From Lepas anatifera (taxonomy: Eukaryota; Arthropoda; Thecostraca; Lepadidae), in contig JAOTON010001526.1 of assembly GCA_034440635.1 (NCBI GenBank), positions 124,001 to 188,000 of the forward strand: DNA of 64,000 nucleotides. The letters run 5' to 3'. Positions 33,626-47,080 of the stretch are shown here, one piece after another. Below the pieces are notes generated by a model. The model saw only the letters and a list, made by a program, of their open reading frames with translations, was not told the DNA's origin and did no database searches. The position numbers and the translations under genes are program-made. The first letter of the stretch is position 1; every line of letters begins with the position of its first letter.

Positions 33626-33834
33626 CCCTGGCCTACGATAGCGCAGCGGTTAAAACGTTTGGTTTCGGGGCGGGCGACCGGGGTTCTAGAACCTGCGCGC
33701 GGTGGCTGAGGGAAAGGAGGCTGAGGAAGCATCGGTGTGAATATTTTCATCGCTTTGTATCAAAGTGACTAATGCCGCTCCCGTGCCATCCTTCTTTGTA
33801 TATCATGGAAGAATAAATGCTGCACTTGAATTGA
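33626..33834 (+). mobile_element. tRNA-derived SINE
   Basis: A box GATAGCGCAGCGGTTAAAAC, B-box-like GGGGTTCTAGAACC about 45 bp later, then an unrelated body ending GAAGAATAAATGCTGCACTT. This spacing and unrelated body mark a SINE rather than a tRNA gene. Confidence 0.6.
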
Positions 33835-36376
33835 GCAGTCATCAAATCTTTAACGTGCTAGTTTTCAGAATATGAAAGTAATTGTTGACATGTTTCAGCA
33901 TTCTACCCATAGGTGGATTTGGCATTGCTATTTCTGGACAACAAGAGTCAGTACGAGAGCTGACACATCGTGCATAAGCGCCGTCCAAACTTAACGTGTC
34001 TTTGAAGTCTTTATGCGATATAATGGAGTGAAATGTCATCCATAAAGGTCTCAGGGCGCCTCAGAAAATAACAGATGGTGTTTTGGTAGTTCTGCATTGC
34101 CGGATTTTACATATTAGAGTGTTGAAGTTTCAATCTCCAGCACCAATGGGTTAGACCATTTCCGATACACTTTCACCTGGTTCAGTCAGGTGACATAACT
34201 AGGAGCTGCTGCTGAACTTGGGTGGGTTGTTTATTCAGCCAGCTGAGTAATGCCCGCGTCAGTTTGTCAGCATTTTACAGGGAATGCGTTATGAAGCTTG
34301 AACTTGCGTACTGTTTTCTCTAAAGCATGCCATGCATGTTATATATTTATGGCATGTGTCTCAAAACGCACGGTTTGCGGAAAAAAACAACTGTTTCTTG
34401 CCGAGAGATCAACCTTTTCAACTTCCAAAATACCACGGTGCGTGAGCAATTTTAGGCTAGATGTCCAAGGTGTCAAAGTTAAAAAGCGATGACATCTCTT
34501 TCACATTGTCGCCTAAAAATATTTCACGTAGTAATATAGTGTGCAGGTAGGTGCCAGTTCTCTGACGCCATTATGGTTCTTAATTTTGTCCGATATAGTA
34601 CAAAGTCGGTTTTTGCGATCCATGTCAAGTAAAGCCCCGATGTGATTTATCTAAGAGGGCGTGATATCGCCACCCGTTCCATAAAGTCCCTTAATGACGA
34701 GCAATTTTGAAAAACAGTATTTAGTATCCCCAAAAAAGACAAACCATCCAGCTCATGTCAGTTCCCGCGTAAGTTTGTACGTTTGTAGGTTGATATTTTG
34801 TCCACAGGTTTGTATGTTGATATTTCAGGGCTCTCAGCTTTTTCACTTAAAACCCATCTCGAATCGGAATTCCCCGCGACGTTTTAGAAGTCAACAAAAG
34901 AGCTATCCTTAGAACGCCTGTTAAGAAGCCATAAGTAAGTAATTAAGTAAGGGTTCTCGCAGTTGCCAGCCGATCTTGGGTAAATACTGACATCAAAGCG
35001 TCTAATGTGAATCAATCCAAAGACTCTTCTGCGCTGCCGTTGCATGAATTCTGTGTAGGAAGCCGGAGCCATGCTGTGTCAACTTTGTATCCTTTCCGTG
35101 GGCTGCAAATTACGGGTGAACTCCCCAGCAGTGATTTTAGGGGTAGGCGGTGTTTTTTCCCACGAGAGGAGCTCATTGTTCAAGGTATCCCGCAAAAAAT
35201 ACTTCTCCCAAGCGAAAATGGCCTCCGCTGCCACTGGTCTACTCTGCGTCGTCAGTATTACGCCACGTTATCATGTTTACCTATGGTCACGTGACTTGCA
35301 GGGGAGGATTGAGTCGGTAAGGGCAAATTATATTCTTTTAAGAGTTGTTTCTCAGCAAAAGGTAGAGTTTGATAGAAATGAAAAAATACGGCAGTTTATT
35401 TTTGGAATGCACTCTTGCGTACGTAAATCGGTTCAGTCCCGATATAATGGTGCCGTAGTCCCCTAAAGACACCTTTACCCCCGACCAATACTACGGACAT
35501 CGGCCGCACGAGATCCTCTCAGTCGGCCGGCCGGCTGTTGCCATGCGCGGCGCCGCCGCTCTCGGCGCTCGGAGCTGTTCATGACGCCCGCGGCGGCGTG
35601 GGGTGAGGAAGGTCAGTTGACAGCCGGCAGCCGACGGCCGGGGTCGGTGCTCGGGTGGCAGACGGCGGGCACCGCGTCATGCGGCGCCGTTGTAACAGCT
35701 GAACTCGTGTTGCACGAGGAGAGCCGTAATTAGTTCGAGGCAATTGACACCAGCGAGCCAGGTGTTCTGTAACAGTTTTGTAAGATCCCAGTTTCTGCAC
35801 GATCACGACGGAATAAATTTTGGTATACCGATGTATGCATGTTATACCACATGCATATGAAACTGAGACGTAGGCTTGGCTCGAGTTGTAGCCCATACAT
35901 GTGGAATTTCAATAAAAAGGAAACAATGTTCTTATCAATCTGAGGTCCGTGCTCTTCATTTTAGGAGCGCCCTAGAAGCACGTGGCTTATTGGGCGTATA
36001 GCTGTCGACAAATGTATGTGTGGGATAATGTGAGAGTGCGGTGGAAATTGTCACCCCTCCCCCTCCCACACACACTATTAGACAGGGAACAGTTTTACTT
36101 CAGCTGATCGCTATGCACTTGACAGAATGACTGACTTACGTTCATAGTATAGATGGAGGACAAATGTATTCATTTAAATATGCTGCAAGCAAATATGGCC
36201 CCGGAGTGGCCATGAGCAATGTTTCAGAGCTTACAGCTCTGTAACATGCATCAGTGATAGGATTTCCGTTTTGTCTGGCTTGACCGTTTTGCTTTTCGCT
36301 TTTTAAAGGCTTTATTCTGATAATTTCATGTGACTTCATGTCTTGCTGTTATACTATTGTATTTAATGATTATACA
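33835..36376. other. Intergenic with a CpG-rich patch
   Basis: 35480-35660 is CpG-dense (CGGCCGGCCGGCTGTTGCCA, GCGGCGCCGCCGCTCTCGG). No supported exon. ORFs at 35007-35466 have no recognisable domain. Confidence 0.4.
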
Positions 36377-36977
36377 CAGGGGCGGATCCAGGGGGTACAA
36401 ATCCAGTCATGCCCCTCCCCCTCCCCAAGCGAAACAGAGGAGGGCTAAAACCTCATGTGCTCCCAAAAAGCAAACTAATATTTCGTAAGTGATCGCCGAT
36501 AAAACATGTGTTTGTCCATTTGGAGAGCATCCCTTTGAACATGAAAGAAACTCTCCCCCTCCCCCCATGAATAGGACGACACATTTAAGGTATTTTCCAC
36601 TCTTCCGTTGGTCGTTCAGGGACTGCTGGTAGAATTGATTTACTGCACCAGTTTGGTCACGCCAGCCGGCTCCGTCTTCTAACTTTAATTTCGTTATTTT
36701 AGATCCCCAGGGGCGGACGCAGACCCGAGTTTTGGGGGCCAAACCCAAGTCTGCCTCTCCTCCGGGGGGAGCGAATATTTTTTGCTCTACAGACCTAGTG
36801 TAAACACCTTTTTTCGAAAATTTTCCGGCGTTTGGGGGGCTAAAAGATAGTTTGGCTCCCCCTCCAGCGCTTTTGGGGGGAATGCCATAGCCGGAATGGC
36901 CGCCTCCCTGCGTCCGCCAATGTAGATCCCCAGGCTGAGATGGGTTCCCTCAAACCAACCGGCTCGATCCGTCCCTG
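36377..36977. mobile_element. Possible hAT-like host element around a nested MITE
   Basis: CAGGGGCGGATCCAGG at 36377 and CTCGATCCGTCCCTG ending at 36977 are inverted and similar, but the flanking 8-mers do not match. The two ends may therefore belong to different insertions. Confidence 0.4.
36708..36922. mobile_element. hAT-like MITE, 215 bp, perfect 8-bp TSD
   Basis: TIRs CAGGGGCGGACGCAG and CTGCGTCCGCCAATG, flanked by TAGATCCC at 36700-36707 and 36923-36930. Interior GGGGGGCTAAAAGATAGTTT-type sequence, non-coding. Confidence 0.85.
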
Positions 36978-37186
36978 GTTCTGTTAACACATACTAACCT
37001 ATTCATGCTCAATTGCTCACCAATGCCCATCCAATGACGTGTGATGCATTTGGTGTTTGCAGTACCGGTGAAGTTTTCATAGGATTGGAGGTCATCACCG
37101 CTCTGAAGTGTGAGATTTCCAAGAAATCGCATATCTGTGTCAGTGCCAACTCATCTAAGACCCCTGGATCGATAAAAGATCTCCGG

Positions 37187-37987
37187 TTAAAGGGAGATAC
37201 GCGAAAAAATTATTATTGTGGTTTCTTGCTATTTGAAAAATCCTGATAATGAAACTATCAATTATTTTTGCATCTTCGGCAAAATTTTGGGAGGCCACTT
37301 ACTTATTATCGAAATAAGTTAACAGTTTCGATAAAATGCTCATCACTTACCCATGCCCGTACCCATCACTTACTTTTCGAAAACTATTTAAAGTTGAAAA
37401 GTAATGTTTTTTATAATACAAATGTCTGTTCTCCTGTATTTGTATTTGAATTAATTTTACAAAGCTTTTAAAAACTACAAAATGAATCATTTTGCCCTAG
37501 AAACGGAAAAAAACATAATTACTCAAGTCTTCAGCGGTTTCGTACCTCGGGTCTTGAGTCATTTTCTGCTTCGGCCCCAGTTTGCCAAAACTTTTTCGTC
37601 AGATAGGTCACGTGACCCCGGTTTGAGAATTCCTAGGCTTCTGATTGGTTGATTGTGATTTCTTTTAAGCCCTATATTTCTGTTTCAAAAGAGTTTTGAA
37701 ATGTTGTTTTTCTAAAGTAATTGTTTTCTGTAGTAGTCCAAAGTTCTTCGTCACTGTTTAGGATAGATATGACCTAATTCTTAGAGAAATTGATATCCTT
37801 AGCCGTGTGTACGTCATATACATCGATATGAGGTGTACCGGTAAAGTCGTCTAGAAATGTTGACTTTGAGAGCAATTTTAAGGCATTTGCAAGCCGAATT
37901 CGCAAAAATGAGAATATGACTTCTGAAACAACTTTGTGTAACCTTTTGATATAGCTAATAACATTTTTTTCGCGTATCTTCCTTTAA
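37187..37987. mobile_element. TTAA MITE with 23-bp TIRs
   Basis: Left TTAAAGGGAGATACGCGAAA followed by AAA; right TTTTTTTCGCGTATCTTCCT followed by TTAA. The TIRs match at all but one base over about 23 bp. 801 bp, AT-rich, no coding capacity. Confidence 0.85.
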
Positions 37988-39379
37988 GAACAAAATAGTG
38001 CGTGGATAAGCTTTGTATTGTTACTCCGGACACATGGGGATTTTCAGTGTGCAAACGCACTATTTACAGAGCGGCAGCGGGAATGCAGTTAGCGATTTAT
38101 GTTACTGGGACTCAGTCCGTTCCCCGGTTACATGAGTCGATAAGTCCGTTCCTGCAGTCGGTGCATTAATAGTGTGATGAAACTGCGCATGTATTCCGGG
38201 TAGGTGTTCGCACCGTGTGCGTTTTCTTCCATCAATAATTGCGCCACAGGCGTGGCAGCACAGTAGGAGCGCGGGCAGAGCCTTACGGCACAGTATAATA
38301 TAGACACGGCGAGAAAAGTTTGTTTGTTTATTGTATCGTTTATTTTAAAACCTTTTTATTAAAGGGCACCGCGCGTCTCTATGATCATTCAGGATCCGTG
38401 ATATACAAAGCATCAACAGGGGCTGAGTGCATCTCGGAGTGTCGAAAACTTCTAAATAAAACTATGTTTAGTACCGTGTTTTGAGGCACGATTGATTTCA
38501 AGTTCAATATTCGTCCCTCCCGGAAAGACATTGTGAGGAGATAGCCCTCCAATCGAGCGTTTCTTTTCCTCCAGTCCTAAAGCGATGGCCCAGACGTCGC
38601 GACAGTTTCGCCTAATTTCAACGAAAGCAGGGCCTCTAACCTCGCACCGAGGTCTCTACACACACGCTACGGGCTCCAGGTTTCTCCCAAGTACTAGAAT
38701 AGACGGGCTCGACAGCTGCTGGCTTGCGCAATGGCAGCAACGGACCAATGGCGTGCCGCCGCTTGTGCCGTCTGCGCACGCGCACTGGCCGCCTGTTTTT
38801 TGCCGACCCTGCAGAAGCGCCAAGCTGCAATATTGATCCGAGCTGTGCGGCGGGTGGGAGGTGAAAAACAGGGGTGGGCGCCGCTGGCTCTGCGTTGAAC
38901 CCACGTGGCAGTGGAACGCCATTGGCCCGCTTAAACGATCGATGCCTCCAGGGGATTCGCCGCCGGCAGGCGCCGGCAGGTCGGTCAAGGTCGCGCAAGG
39001 TCAAGCGGCTCCGAGGTCATAAACAACACAGAAGTTGACTCTTGCAGTTGGTTGTACTTTTTATGCACCAGCAGGGTGATAACGGTGTTTTTGCACGGCG
39101 CTTGCGGTCACTTGGGACACGTTGTTTTGCTGGATCTGTTTTGATCGCACTGGACATTGATCCTGGCCCGGTGAGATTTGTAGGTACGAGTGTATTTTTT
39201 AGGTTCCGTTGCTTGCCGTGGCAGGCCAGTGCTATTTCAGCTGGTGGGTGACCCATGTAAGGCTATTCGGTGATTATAAAATGAGGCTGACAAAACTAAT
39301 GTGTAACTCGGTTTTTAGAAGAGCTATCTCAAGTTTCTAAACATCATTCGAAAGCTTTTTGAAAGACAATCCTGCACAT
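37988..39379. other. Intergenic, GC-rich patch, nothing recognised
   Basis: 38580-39000 is moderately CpG-rich and open on both strands. No domain recognised and no convincing splice structure. Confidence 0.35.
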
Positions 39380-39882
39380 CATTCATTTTGAGGTTAGGTC
39401 AATACCAAAGTCACCAAAGGTCACGATTTTCGAAACTGTTTGTGTCCTTAACTTTTCAATGAAACAAGATACAGTCTTGAAGTTGGTACCATAGTAATAA
39501 GCATGACCCAATGATTTGAACGGTATGCAGCATGGCCATGAAAGGTTTCTATCTGACCTTAACCTAAGGTCAAGGTCATAATGTAACCCCACAAAGTCAT
39601 GTCACAAATAATTCAATCCTAGGGTCAACACGAACACATTGATGTCTTTTGTTTTGATGTAGGTCTTATAGTTCCCAAGTTATAAGGAATTTTAAAAAGT
39701 GTCTAAATTTGACACATCTTGGCCCGCTGTGACGTCACGGGTCAAGGGATATTGGTCCAACACGACTCCAGAGTAAAAGAGGGTAAAGTGCTTCCAGCAC
39801 CGTTCTAACTTTTTCCATATCATTTCTGGTTCCTGATATCGCAAGGGTGGATCCAATCAGACCCCAGGCGGTGCCGGGTTAA
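39380..39882. mobile_element. AGGTCA-rich TTAA element, right end
   Basis: GGTTAGGTCAATACCAAAGT, CACCAAAGGTCACG and CCTAAGGTCAAGGTCATAAT, with right end GGCGGTGCCGGGTTAA (TTAA 39879-39882) like 17882-18917. Left end not located. Confidence 0.5.
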
Positions 39883-40539
39883 GGGCTCACCAGCACCAAC
39901 GCTTACCCAACCAAAATGCGGTTTTGCTTGGTGTTCGAAACAACATATTAATACCTTTTAATCAGTATACTAAGCCTAGTAGGCTGCACGGTTAACTAGG
40001 CTAAATATGATCATGAATTGTCCCTCTTTCAATGAATCGCCCGTAGCTAACACCGGTGACTTTTCCTTCTGCTGCCAGGAGTTGTGTTCGGCAGATGCGG
40101 ACGTCGGAGGCGTCGATGACCGGGACAGGGTGTGGTCGGGGCACTGACTGCCCTCAGCCGGAGCAGACACACACACACACCGCTTTGTGTGCGTGACACG
40201 CGGCTGAAATCGATCCGGGGGGGTTCTGAACGGGGGTCTCCCGGCACGTGGCACCAGAGCCCATCTCACCCAGACGCACACAATTCTCTCAACGAAACTT
40301 CTTTACAGGGGGCGTGGAATCAGATTAATATTGGCGAGATATCTAGCTGAGACGATGGAGGCACTTGAATCCTCGAACACAGCAGCGACGGTGTGGGATG
40401 ATTCAGCACCCTTGCTGAACCACTTACTAATCTAGAAATGTTCTTTTCTCAGTGCTCTCTTTTCTCCGCACTGAGCACAAGTTTAGTGTAATTCTTGGCG
40501 GTTAACACAGGCAGTGAAGAGGGGTCTGGCGTCAACGCG

Positions 40540-41460
40540 CAATGGACGGGGATTCTAAAGTGCCCCCCCTCCCCTGAGATCTCGGAAATCAGATAGGCTA
40601 AAAACGCCCGTTGGGGTTGTGTGGGGGCGATGGTTATCTATGTGATGGCAAAGTTTCATTGACCTAGGTCAATATCTTCAAGGTCAAACGAGGTCGTAAA
40701 GGTCAAAACTGGGCCGTGCTGCGGACCTGTTGGAAAATGCCGTAATTATTCGAGAAAAAACGGCAACACTCAAAAAGAGGACTGAGGTCGTAGGAGCAGG
40801 GTCCCACACAATGCTCTCTAAAATTTTGAGGTCAAGGTCATTCAAGGTTAATGACCCATGACGTAACAATTTGACATACTCTCAATAATGTACAACACAA
40901 CAAGCACTATAGCAGCGTTTGGGTGGGAAATGAGGTCGGCCTTTAAAACAAATATATTTGGCCTGTGATCTTAACCTTGGCATTGAGTAGCCTTAGGTAC
41001 TAAATTATAGCATAACATACGGCATACTGAATAATGTCATCTGACAGGAATACTGAGTCAGTGACCTTGACCTGTGACCTTTTACCTTGACCTTGACTTT
41101 CATGTTGGTTAACCTTGACATATCACCCAATTATATGACGTTATCACGTCACCACGCAGTCTTCAGTGCAGGCGAACTGGTGTTACCGCGCGATTGCGAT
41201 GGACTCAAAATATAAGCCCTACTTTGAAAGCTATAGGTCAAAAATGTATTGGCCGATTTTCACAATTTCTTCGCCAATCGGCGCGCCCATAAATTCTCTC
41301 AAATTTGGTCAAGTAGCGTTTTCTGGCGGCAAATTATTCTCCGGCCACCTTGAAAAAATAGGTGGAGGGCACTTTAGAATCCCATCTACTGCCCATGTTA
41401 ACATTCGTCCAGGCAGGACATTATTTTTCAACCCCACCCCTCCCCCTCCCTCCCTTGAGA
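40540..41460 (+). repeat. AGGTCA-containing dispersed repeat, copy 1
   Basis: AAAGTGCCCCCCCTCCCCTG, GAGATCTCGG, AAAACGCCCGTTGGGG, GACCTAGGTCAATATCTTCA and AAACGAGGTCGTAAAGGTCA recur in inverse orientation at 56840-57430. 41100-41460 resembles 55700-56040. Confidence 0.75.
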
Positions 41461-44400
41461 ATTTTCAAAGGTGGCCATTAAGCAGCAGGCGCGTTACTGC
41501 TTTACTCGGTACAGCTGCTCTTTGATCCTTTCCGCAAGTTTTTCCTTAATTTCAAATCAAAGTCTATCAACGCAGGCCACGGCCCTAGGTTAAATGACCC
41601 CTCCTCTAAAAAAATGTTGCTGGCAATGCTGCTACAGATTTCAGATAGTTATGTTATTATTAGTTCTGTTTAGATTTAGACTGATTAGACCTCAGAATTA
41701 GACCTCAGGACATTGCTAGCTTTACCGTTATTGTAAGGGGAAGTGAGGTAAAACGGCCTACCAGGGTAGGGCAAAAGACTGGGAGTCCAACTTAAATCGG
41801 TTCAGCTGTCCATACAATATTGCTACCACTAACAATCACAAGGAGCGGAAAAGTTTGGTACAGGCCATTTTTTAGCATGTTAACTGGGGGCCATTCCCCC
41901 AGTCGGCCGAAATGCCCCCCAGTGCCCGGAAATTGGCCCCCAGTGAAATAGACAGATGACTTAAAATTGACCAAATGCAGACCCGCCTAAGGAAAATAAG
42001 ACAGAACACCACCCGATAATTATAACGTTGTTCTATTTCTGGGTCCCAAATTGACAATCCACAAAAATTGTGTTAAAAAATTCCACTCGTGGCTATCTAC
42101 TCCATGGTGCGAAGATGAAACAAAGCGCTTAGTTACGGGAAATCCCGGCAAAACAGTCTCAGCATCAACTAATCACAACGCCGGAGATGAACGCTGGCCT
42201 ACAACCAATCAAACATCCTGTTCTATCCGACCGGAAGCCCACATCCCAGCCAGTACCGTGACATTGCATGATGCTCTCATTTCACACGCAGTCACTTGTC
42301 AGCGCTAAGAGCTCTTTCGTGGATTATACGGGACACGGTGTGGTCAAAGTGCGTAAGATTGGTTGCTGGTGTGGCGGTATGAAGTGCTTAGCCTTTTTCA
42401 TTATTGTGGTGGTAGCATACATAAGCGTCGCCACCGGCAAAAAAGTAAGGGGGCCAGCCAAACTTCAACCTGATGCTGACAGAAAACTTTCCACGTTAGT
42501 ACCAAAAACTTTTCGAGTTTGGGCTCCTCGTTGTCTTCCGCAGCGGCTGCTTATACAAATTTCTGGTTTACTCCCATTTTGACTGAGATCAGGAAATTGT
42601 TGGTAAAAAAGTGGGGGGAGGGGGTAATTAATGATCCCAAAAAATGTTCTGGTTATGTGGATAAAATCATTTGATAGCCACGCGGGGTTGGAAGGGCACC
42701 CCTGGCTTCCTATTAGATGGGTAGTGTGCTAAAAATATTGCGTCAAGTAAATATCAAACTGTCAACAATTAGTTTTAAACAGTGATACAAGTCGCTTTTT
42801 CTGTGGTTTTATGACTACCGCTAGGGGTCAAATCTGGCTTTTGTAGTGTTTATTTGGCTATTTTAGTGGAAAGTAATATTTTGCCCCTCGTTGGCCCTTT
42901 TTCTAATTCGGTTTGACCTTTTCCGCAGAAAAAAACCTGGCAGCCCTGGGCAGCATCTATAATCTCTAGACATGGAATAACGCAAAAATTGATAAAAACA
43001 ATTTTTTAACACTAACGCGTCTAGGTTTTATCAAACCCCCTCAAAATGGGGTCTTGCTCCCCTGAAGACACCATAATGGCCAGCACAAGAAATGCCCCCC
43101 CACTGACTTTTCCTTAAAAAAATGCCCTGGTTTGGTATGATCGGTTTTACTGCCGGTTGTATTTTCTGCCAATGGGAACAAAATGTTTGAACTTATTTGA
43201 TTCGCTTGTGATTCTATTGTTCTGTTTTTACCGAAGAGGGAATTTAAATGGTTCCTCAAAAACTATGATTTCTTCTCTGCTTTGGAAGGTATTGGCGAAA
43301 AAGTAATTACCCATTAATACCAGTAGCGTGTTGTCTCCGACCCCGATTGACCTCAAAGAAAACATACCTGAACACGGTAGATACTGTGTGGATTCTTGCC
43401 AATAGATGTCCAATGGCTACCAAAACTTTGTTCTATCACGTCTCTTGGACGGGTGAGATGTAGGGGCGCCGCCACGGAATTTTCGTAGGGGGGACGGACC
43501 CGGGCTGGTGCTGACCGGGGGAGGCGAATTTTGAGCATATTCGGTACCTGACAGCATTAATGACGATTGACCCCGACAATTTTGGGGGGACGTCCCCCCT
43601 GGTTGGCCAACAGAGGGGGACGCGTCCCCCCGTCCCCCCGCTTTCGGCGCCCATGGTGAGATGGCATCGAAATTGAGCCTGCGTGACATTACAGACTACA
43701 ATTGTATAAAATTGGTTATATTTAGAGACCCGAAGTAGCCCATGACCTGACCGGATTTTTGATGGCATATCCCCGGAAGAGCAATGACAATGACGTTAAA
43801 TAGCGTTGACGTTTTGTTTCTAGATATCGACTATTCATTTCGTTTGAATGACGTTGACGCATCTCGCTATCTTAGTTCCTGAGATAAGCGAGATTGCTAA
43901 GTATATACACTTTTCTTACACAAATTTTGATCTGTTTTGACCGCGGGCGACCACAATACTCACCTGACAAAAATGACGCGCATGGTTCGGGTATCAGCAA
44001 TGAAACGTAAGTACCTACCTACCTGTCCTTAAAATGTCCGTTCGGTTAATTCCAGTCATTTTTGTTTCTGTGAAGTTCAATGGGCTTGTGAGAAGGCTAA
44101 AACACACAGTCTTCATTATACCATCAATTTCGATATCGTGATTATTTTCATCGTTCTAAGTTTGAGCGCCCCTGATCATTTCCAAAATCCATGCCCATGG
44201 CCACGCCTGACACTTCCAGTGAGAACCAGGAGGCGATCGGAACTTACACGTGCTAGCAGAATCCACCGCGACCTGAAGCGCGATCCACCAGCTGTTCTAT
44301 TGTTCAGGATTCGGCGAATCCCTCCCGCTCGTGTGGGAGCAGTACGAACCAAATACATCACCCAGGGAATTCCTCAGCTACCACCCATGCGGTGCTGCCA

Positions 44401-45045
44401 CCTATGATCTCTTCTCTCAACTAGCCGACGGGATGGTGGTGTTTAGGTTGCAATTACGGGTGGAAAGCGCACGCACGAGACGTCTGGCGCGTTTGCCAGC
44501 GGCCGGCGGTGACCTCTGAACGCCTTTGAAGGCCGCGCCGCCACAGCACCGATAACAGTCGCCGGGCCAATGTGAGTAATGCAGGAAGAAAGGCGGAATA
44601 GAGAAAACAGGGTGCATATCAGCAAGAGCATCGCCACCGTCTAGAGTGGAGCAGGCCGAAATCCGAAACCTGTTTGGAACTGGGCTTCTTGTACCCTTCT
44701 GGTCATGCCGGTGATAGAATAGTTGAGTTGGAACCTGGCTGAGACAGGAATTTTTCGGATGAAATGGTGTGAGACAGGACCACCCCCACCCGCACCCAAA
44801 CCCTGCGGAGAGAGCCACTGTTCATACACTCAGGCTTTTGGTGGATCCAAGCGCTTTGACCTGACTGTAAGGTTCCCTGTTCCTGTTAAAACCAGTGCTT
44901 AGAAGTACTTGCTTGACACGACAGCTTTCCTCCGTCCCCCAATAATTTGCCATAGTACCTCACCGAGAGCATCCAGCTGAGACGGAGGACAAGCTAAATT
45001 TTGATTGAGAAGCTACCTACCTGATTTTGGAACATAAAGATACAA
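41461..45045. other. Intergenic, nothing firmly recognised
   Basis: No gene supported in 3.6 kb. 43450-43660 is G/C-rich (GGGGGGACGTCCCCCCTGG) and looks like a MITE interior without clear ends. At 43976-44005 an ATG-started stretch meets GTAAGT, too short to call. Confidence 0.35.
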
Positions 45046-45124
45046 GCCTTATCCAAAGCCTATGGGAGACCAAAAATCCAGGAGGCCCTGACCCCCCCAC
45101 CCCCCCGAGATTTCCACCCATGCC
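45046..45124. repeat. Short dispersed repeat, second copy
   Basis: Matches 14566-14640 over about 70 bp (AAAGCCTATGGGAGACC ... GATTTCCACCCATG). Confidence 0.65.
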
Positions 45125-46779
45125 TAGAATCAGAATAGGTACAAAGCGACTTACATGATAACCAGAATCATTCATGGATATAACCGATACGGGAATCGAT
45201 TTTTTGACGATGTTTATTTTAGGCATACGTTGGAGCATGGACGCAAGAAAAATGGAGGACACTGTCCCCCATTTTTGTGCGGTGCCCTTCCCCCGAGATA
45301 AAAGATAGTGAAGGCCCGTGTGCGTGCGCGTACTTTATTGACAGCGTATGCACGGTTTTAAGCTGCTCTTAAACATAAAATAGACGACCCACTTATATAT
45401 AGGGCCCTCTGCGATGCCCCCTCCCTCTGATCGACCCCCTCTTCCATACGGTTCTTGCGCCCCTGGCTGGGGGCTACTTAACTATTTCATTACATTTTAC
45501 CACTAACCAGACACAATTTTTCCTCGTATTCGACCAGACAAATAAGTAAAATATATGGCGTTCTTGAACCATACAATTTAAGATATTCCCACAGCAGCTG
45601 GAACTATCTCTTGATAGGCTTCTACATGAGAAAATTTCAAGCCTTAGGTCATTCGCTGCCCTATAGAATTTGGTCACATCTGGTCAAATTTGTATTCTGA
45701 GTGATTCCAACTGATTATGATTCTGAATCAGGAATAACTCTGACCAGGCACAATGGGCATTGCACCCGACCTCTAGATCCACTGGTTTGCGTGTTCTCAA
45801 CCCACATCTCGGAAATAATTCCCGACCCGTTTTTGCCGCCCATTGCAGTACGAATTCCCACATCGCAGGCGGCCCGTGTGCCTCCGTTCGCCTCATATCG
45901 TATTTCCCCTGTCTGGAGCACCGGACGCGAGTAGGTGGCGCCACTAGCGGGGCGACGCTGGCGGCGCAGCGTCCGGCGCGCCTGCCGGCGCCGTTTTTGT
46001 CGCGTTTCCGTGAAACTAAGGCGGGTCTCACGGTGTGGCCTTAGCTTCAACCCCTACCGTCAGCGCCGCCATGCCCCACAACGGCTAGTTATGTAAATGA
46101 CGACGGCTGTTGCGTCGGGTCTGGTGTTTTTGTTGGTGTTTTTTCGGCGTTTGGGGTGGATTCTTGGAGAGGGGAGGGACGAATGAGGGCGGCTCTGGCG
46201 GGTCACGTTGCCATGGGCAGCCCTACTCTCTTTGAAGGTGCGTTACACATGAAAAGGTGCATGGATCTCATTCTGGTCGTAGTTCATTCAAAACACTAGG
46301 TCCGTATTTTCAGTTCTGCCCAGTGACCAAATTTGCTTGCTCAGGTACCTACGCATGCCAATGCCTCCTTATTTCAGATAAAACCGGTTCTTTTCCGTCG
46401 GAATTTTATTTTAATGTCGTTTCGGCTTCTGAAACTTGCTCATATTTCAACCAGCATAGGTATTTGCTTATGACGGGTATACCAAGTATGTATGTACCTA
46501 CTTGCTTTTGATACTGAAATATGCCCTAGCTCCATATATTATCAGGCCTGATCAGACAGCACGTCAAGGGTGTTCCGCATGTGTTCGATACTGTTTGAAA
46601 GTGATGGCCAGACGGACGGAAACGGGGTGTCTAACACCAAGTCTACCACGTGGGTTACGTCCCGTGCCGAGACCGCCAGGGATCAGACACAATACCGGCG
46701 GGCCGACAACTCAGCCGTAACTCACCCTTGCGCTGGCATTTACTGCACGCTGCAGATGCCCCGATCTATATACACCGCA
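45125..46779. other. Intergenic with CpG-rich patch 45830-46080
   Basis: GGCGACGCTGGCGGCGCAGC, GTCCGGCGCGCCTGCCGGCG. An ATG in strong context (CGCCGCCATGC, near 46070) is followed after four codons by TAG, so it is not a gene start. No other support. Confidence 0.35.
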
Positions 46780-47080
46780 CACTTTTATGACTAACGGCGG
46801 GCGGCGGCCGGCGTTCGAACGCCGTTTGGAAGTCGACGGCCATCGCCAGTCTCATTGACGCCTGATTTCATCGCCCACAGGGGGAACAGAGCCGGGGAGG
46901 GGCACAATCGGCGTGCCTCCGGTGGGGGGAGACTTTTTGCGCTTCATTCCCAGACACAGTCAACGAGGACCAGCGACGACAAAAGCACATGCGCGGCACC
47001 CCGTCTAAATAGCAGACAACGATAAAAGCATGCCAGCCATTTCGGATGCTCGCGCGTCAGAGCGCGTGCAAAGGTAAGAA
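46780..47080 (+). promoter_or_regulatory. CpG-rich patch with a possible first coding exon
   Basis: GGCGGGCGGCGGCCGGCG at 46796 and GC-rich sequence precede ATGCCAGCCATTTCGGATGC at 47031, which runs open to CAAAG|GTAAGA (donor after 47072). A 14-codon first exon is possible. No downstream exon was found, so this is a candidate only. Confidence 0.2.

Noticed and set aside
46070..46090. Gene start at a strong Kozak ATG (CGCCGCCATGC)
   Set aside because: The frame stops after five residues (M-P-H-N-G-stop) with no donor inside.
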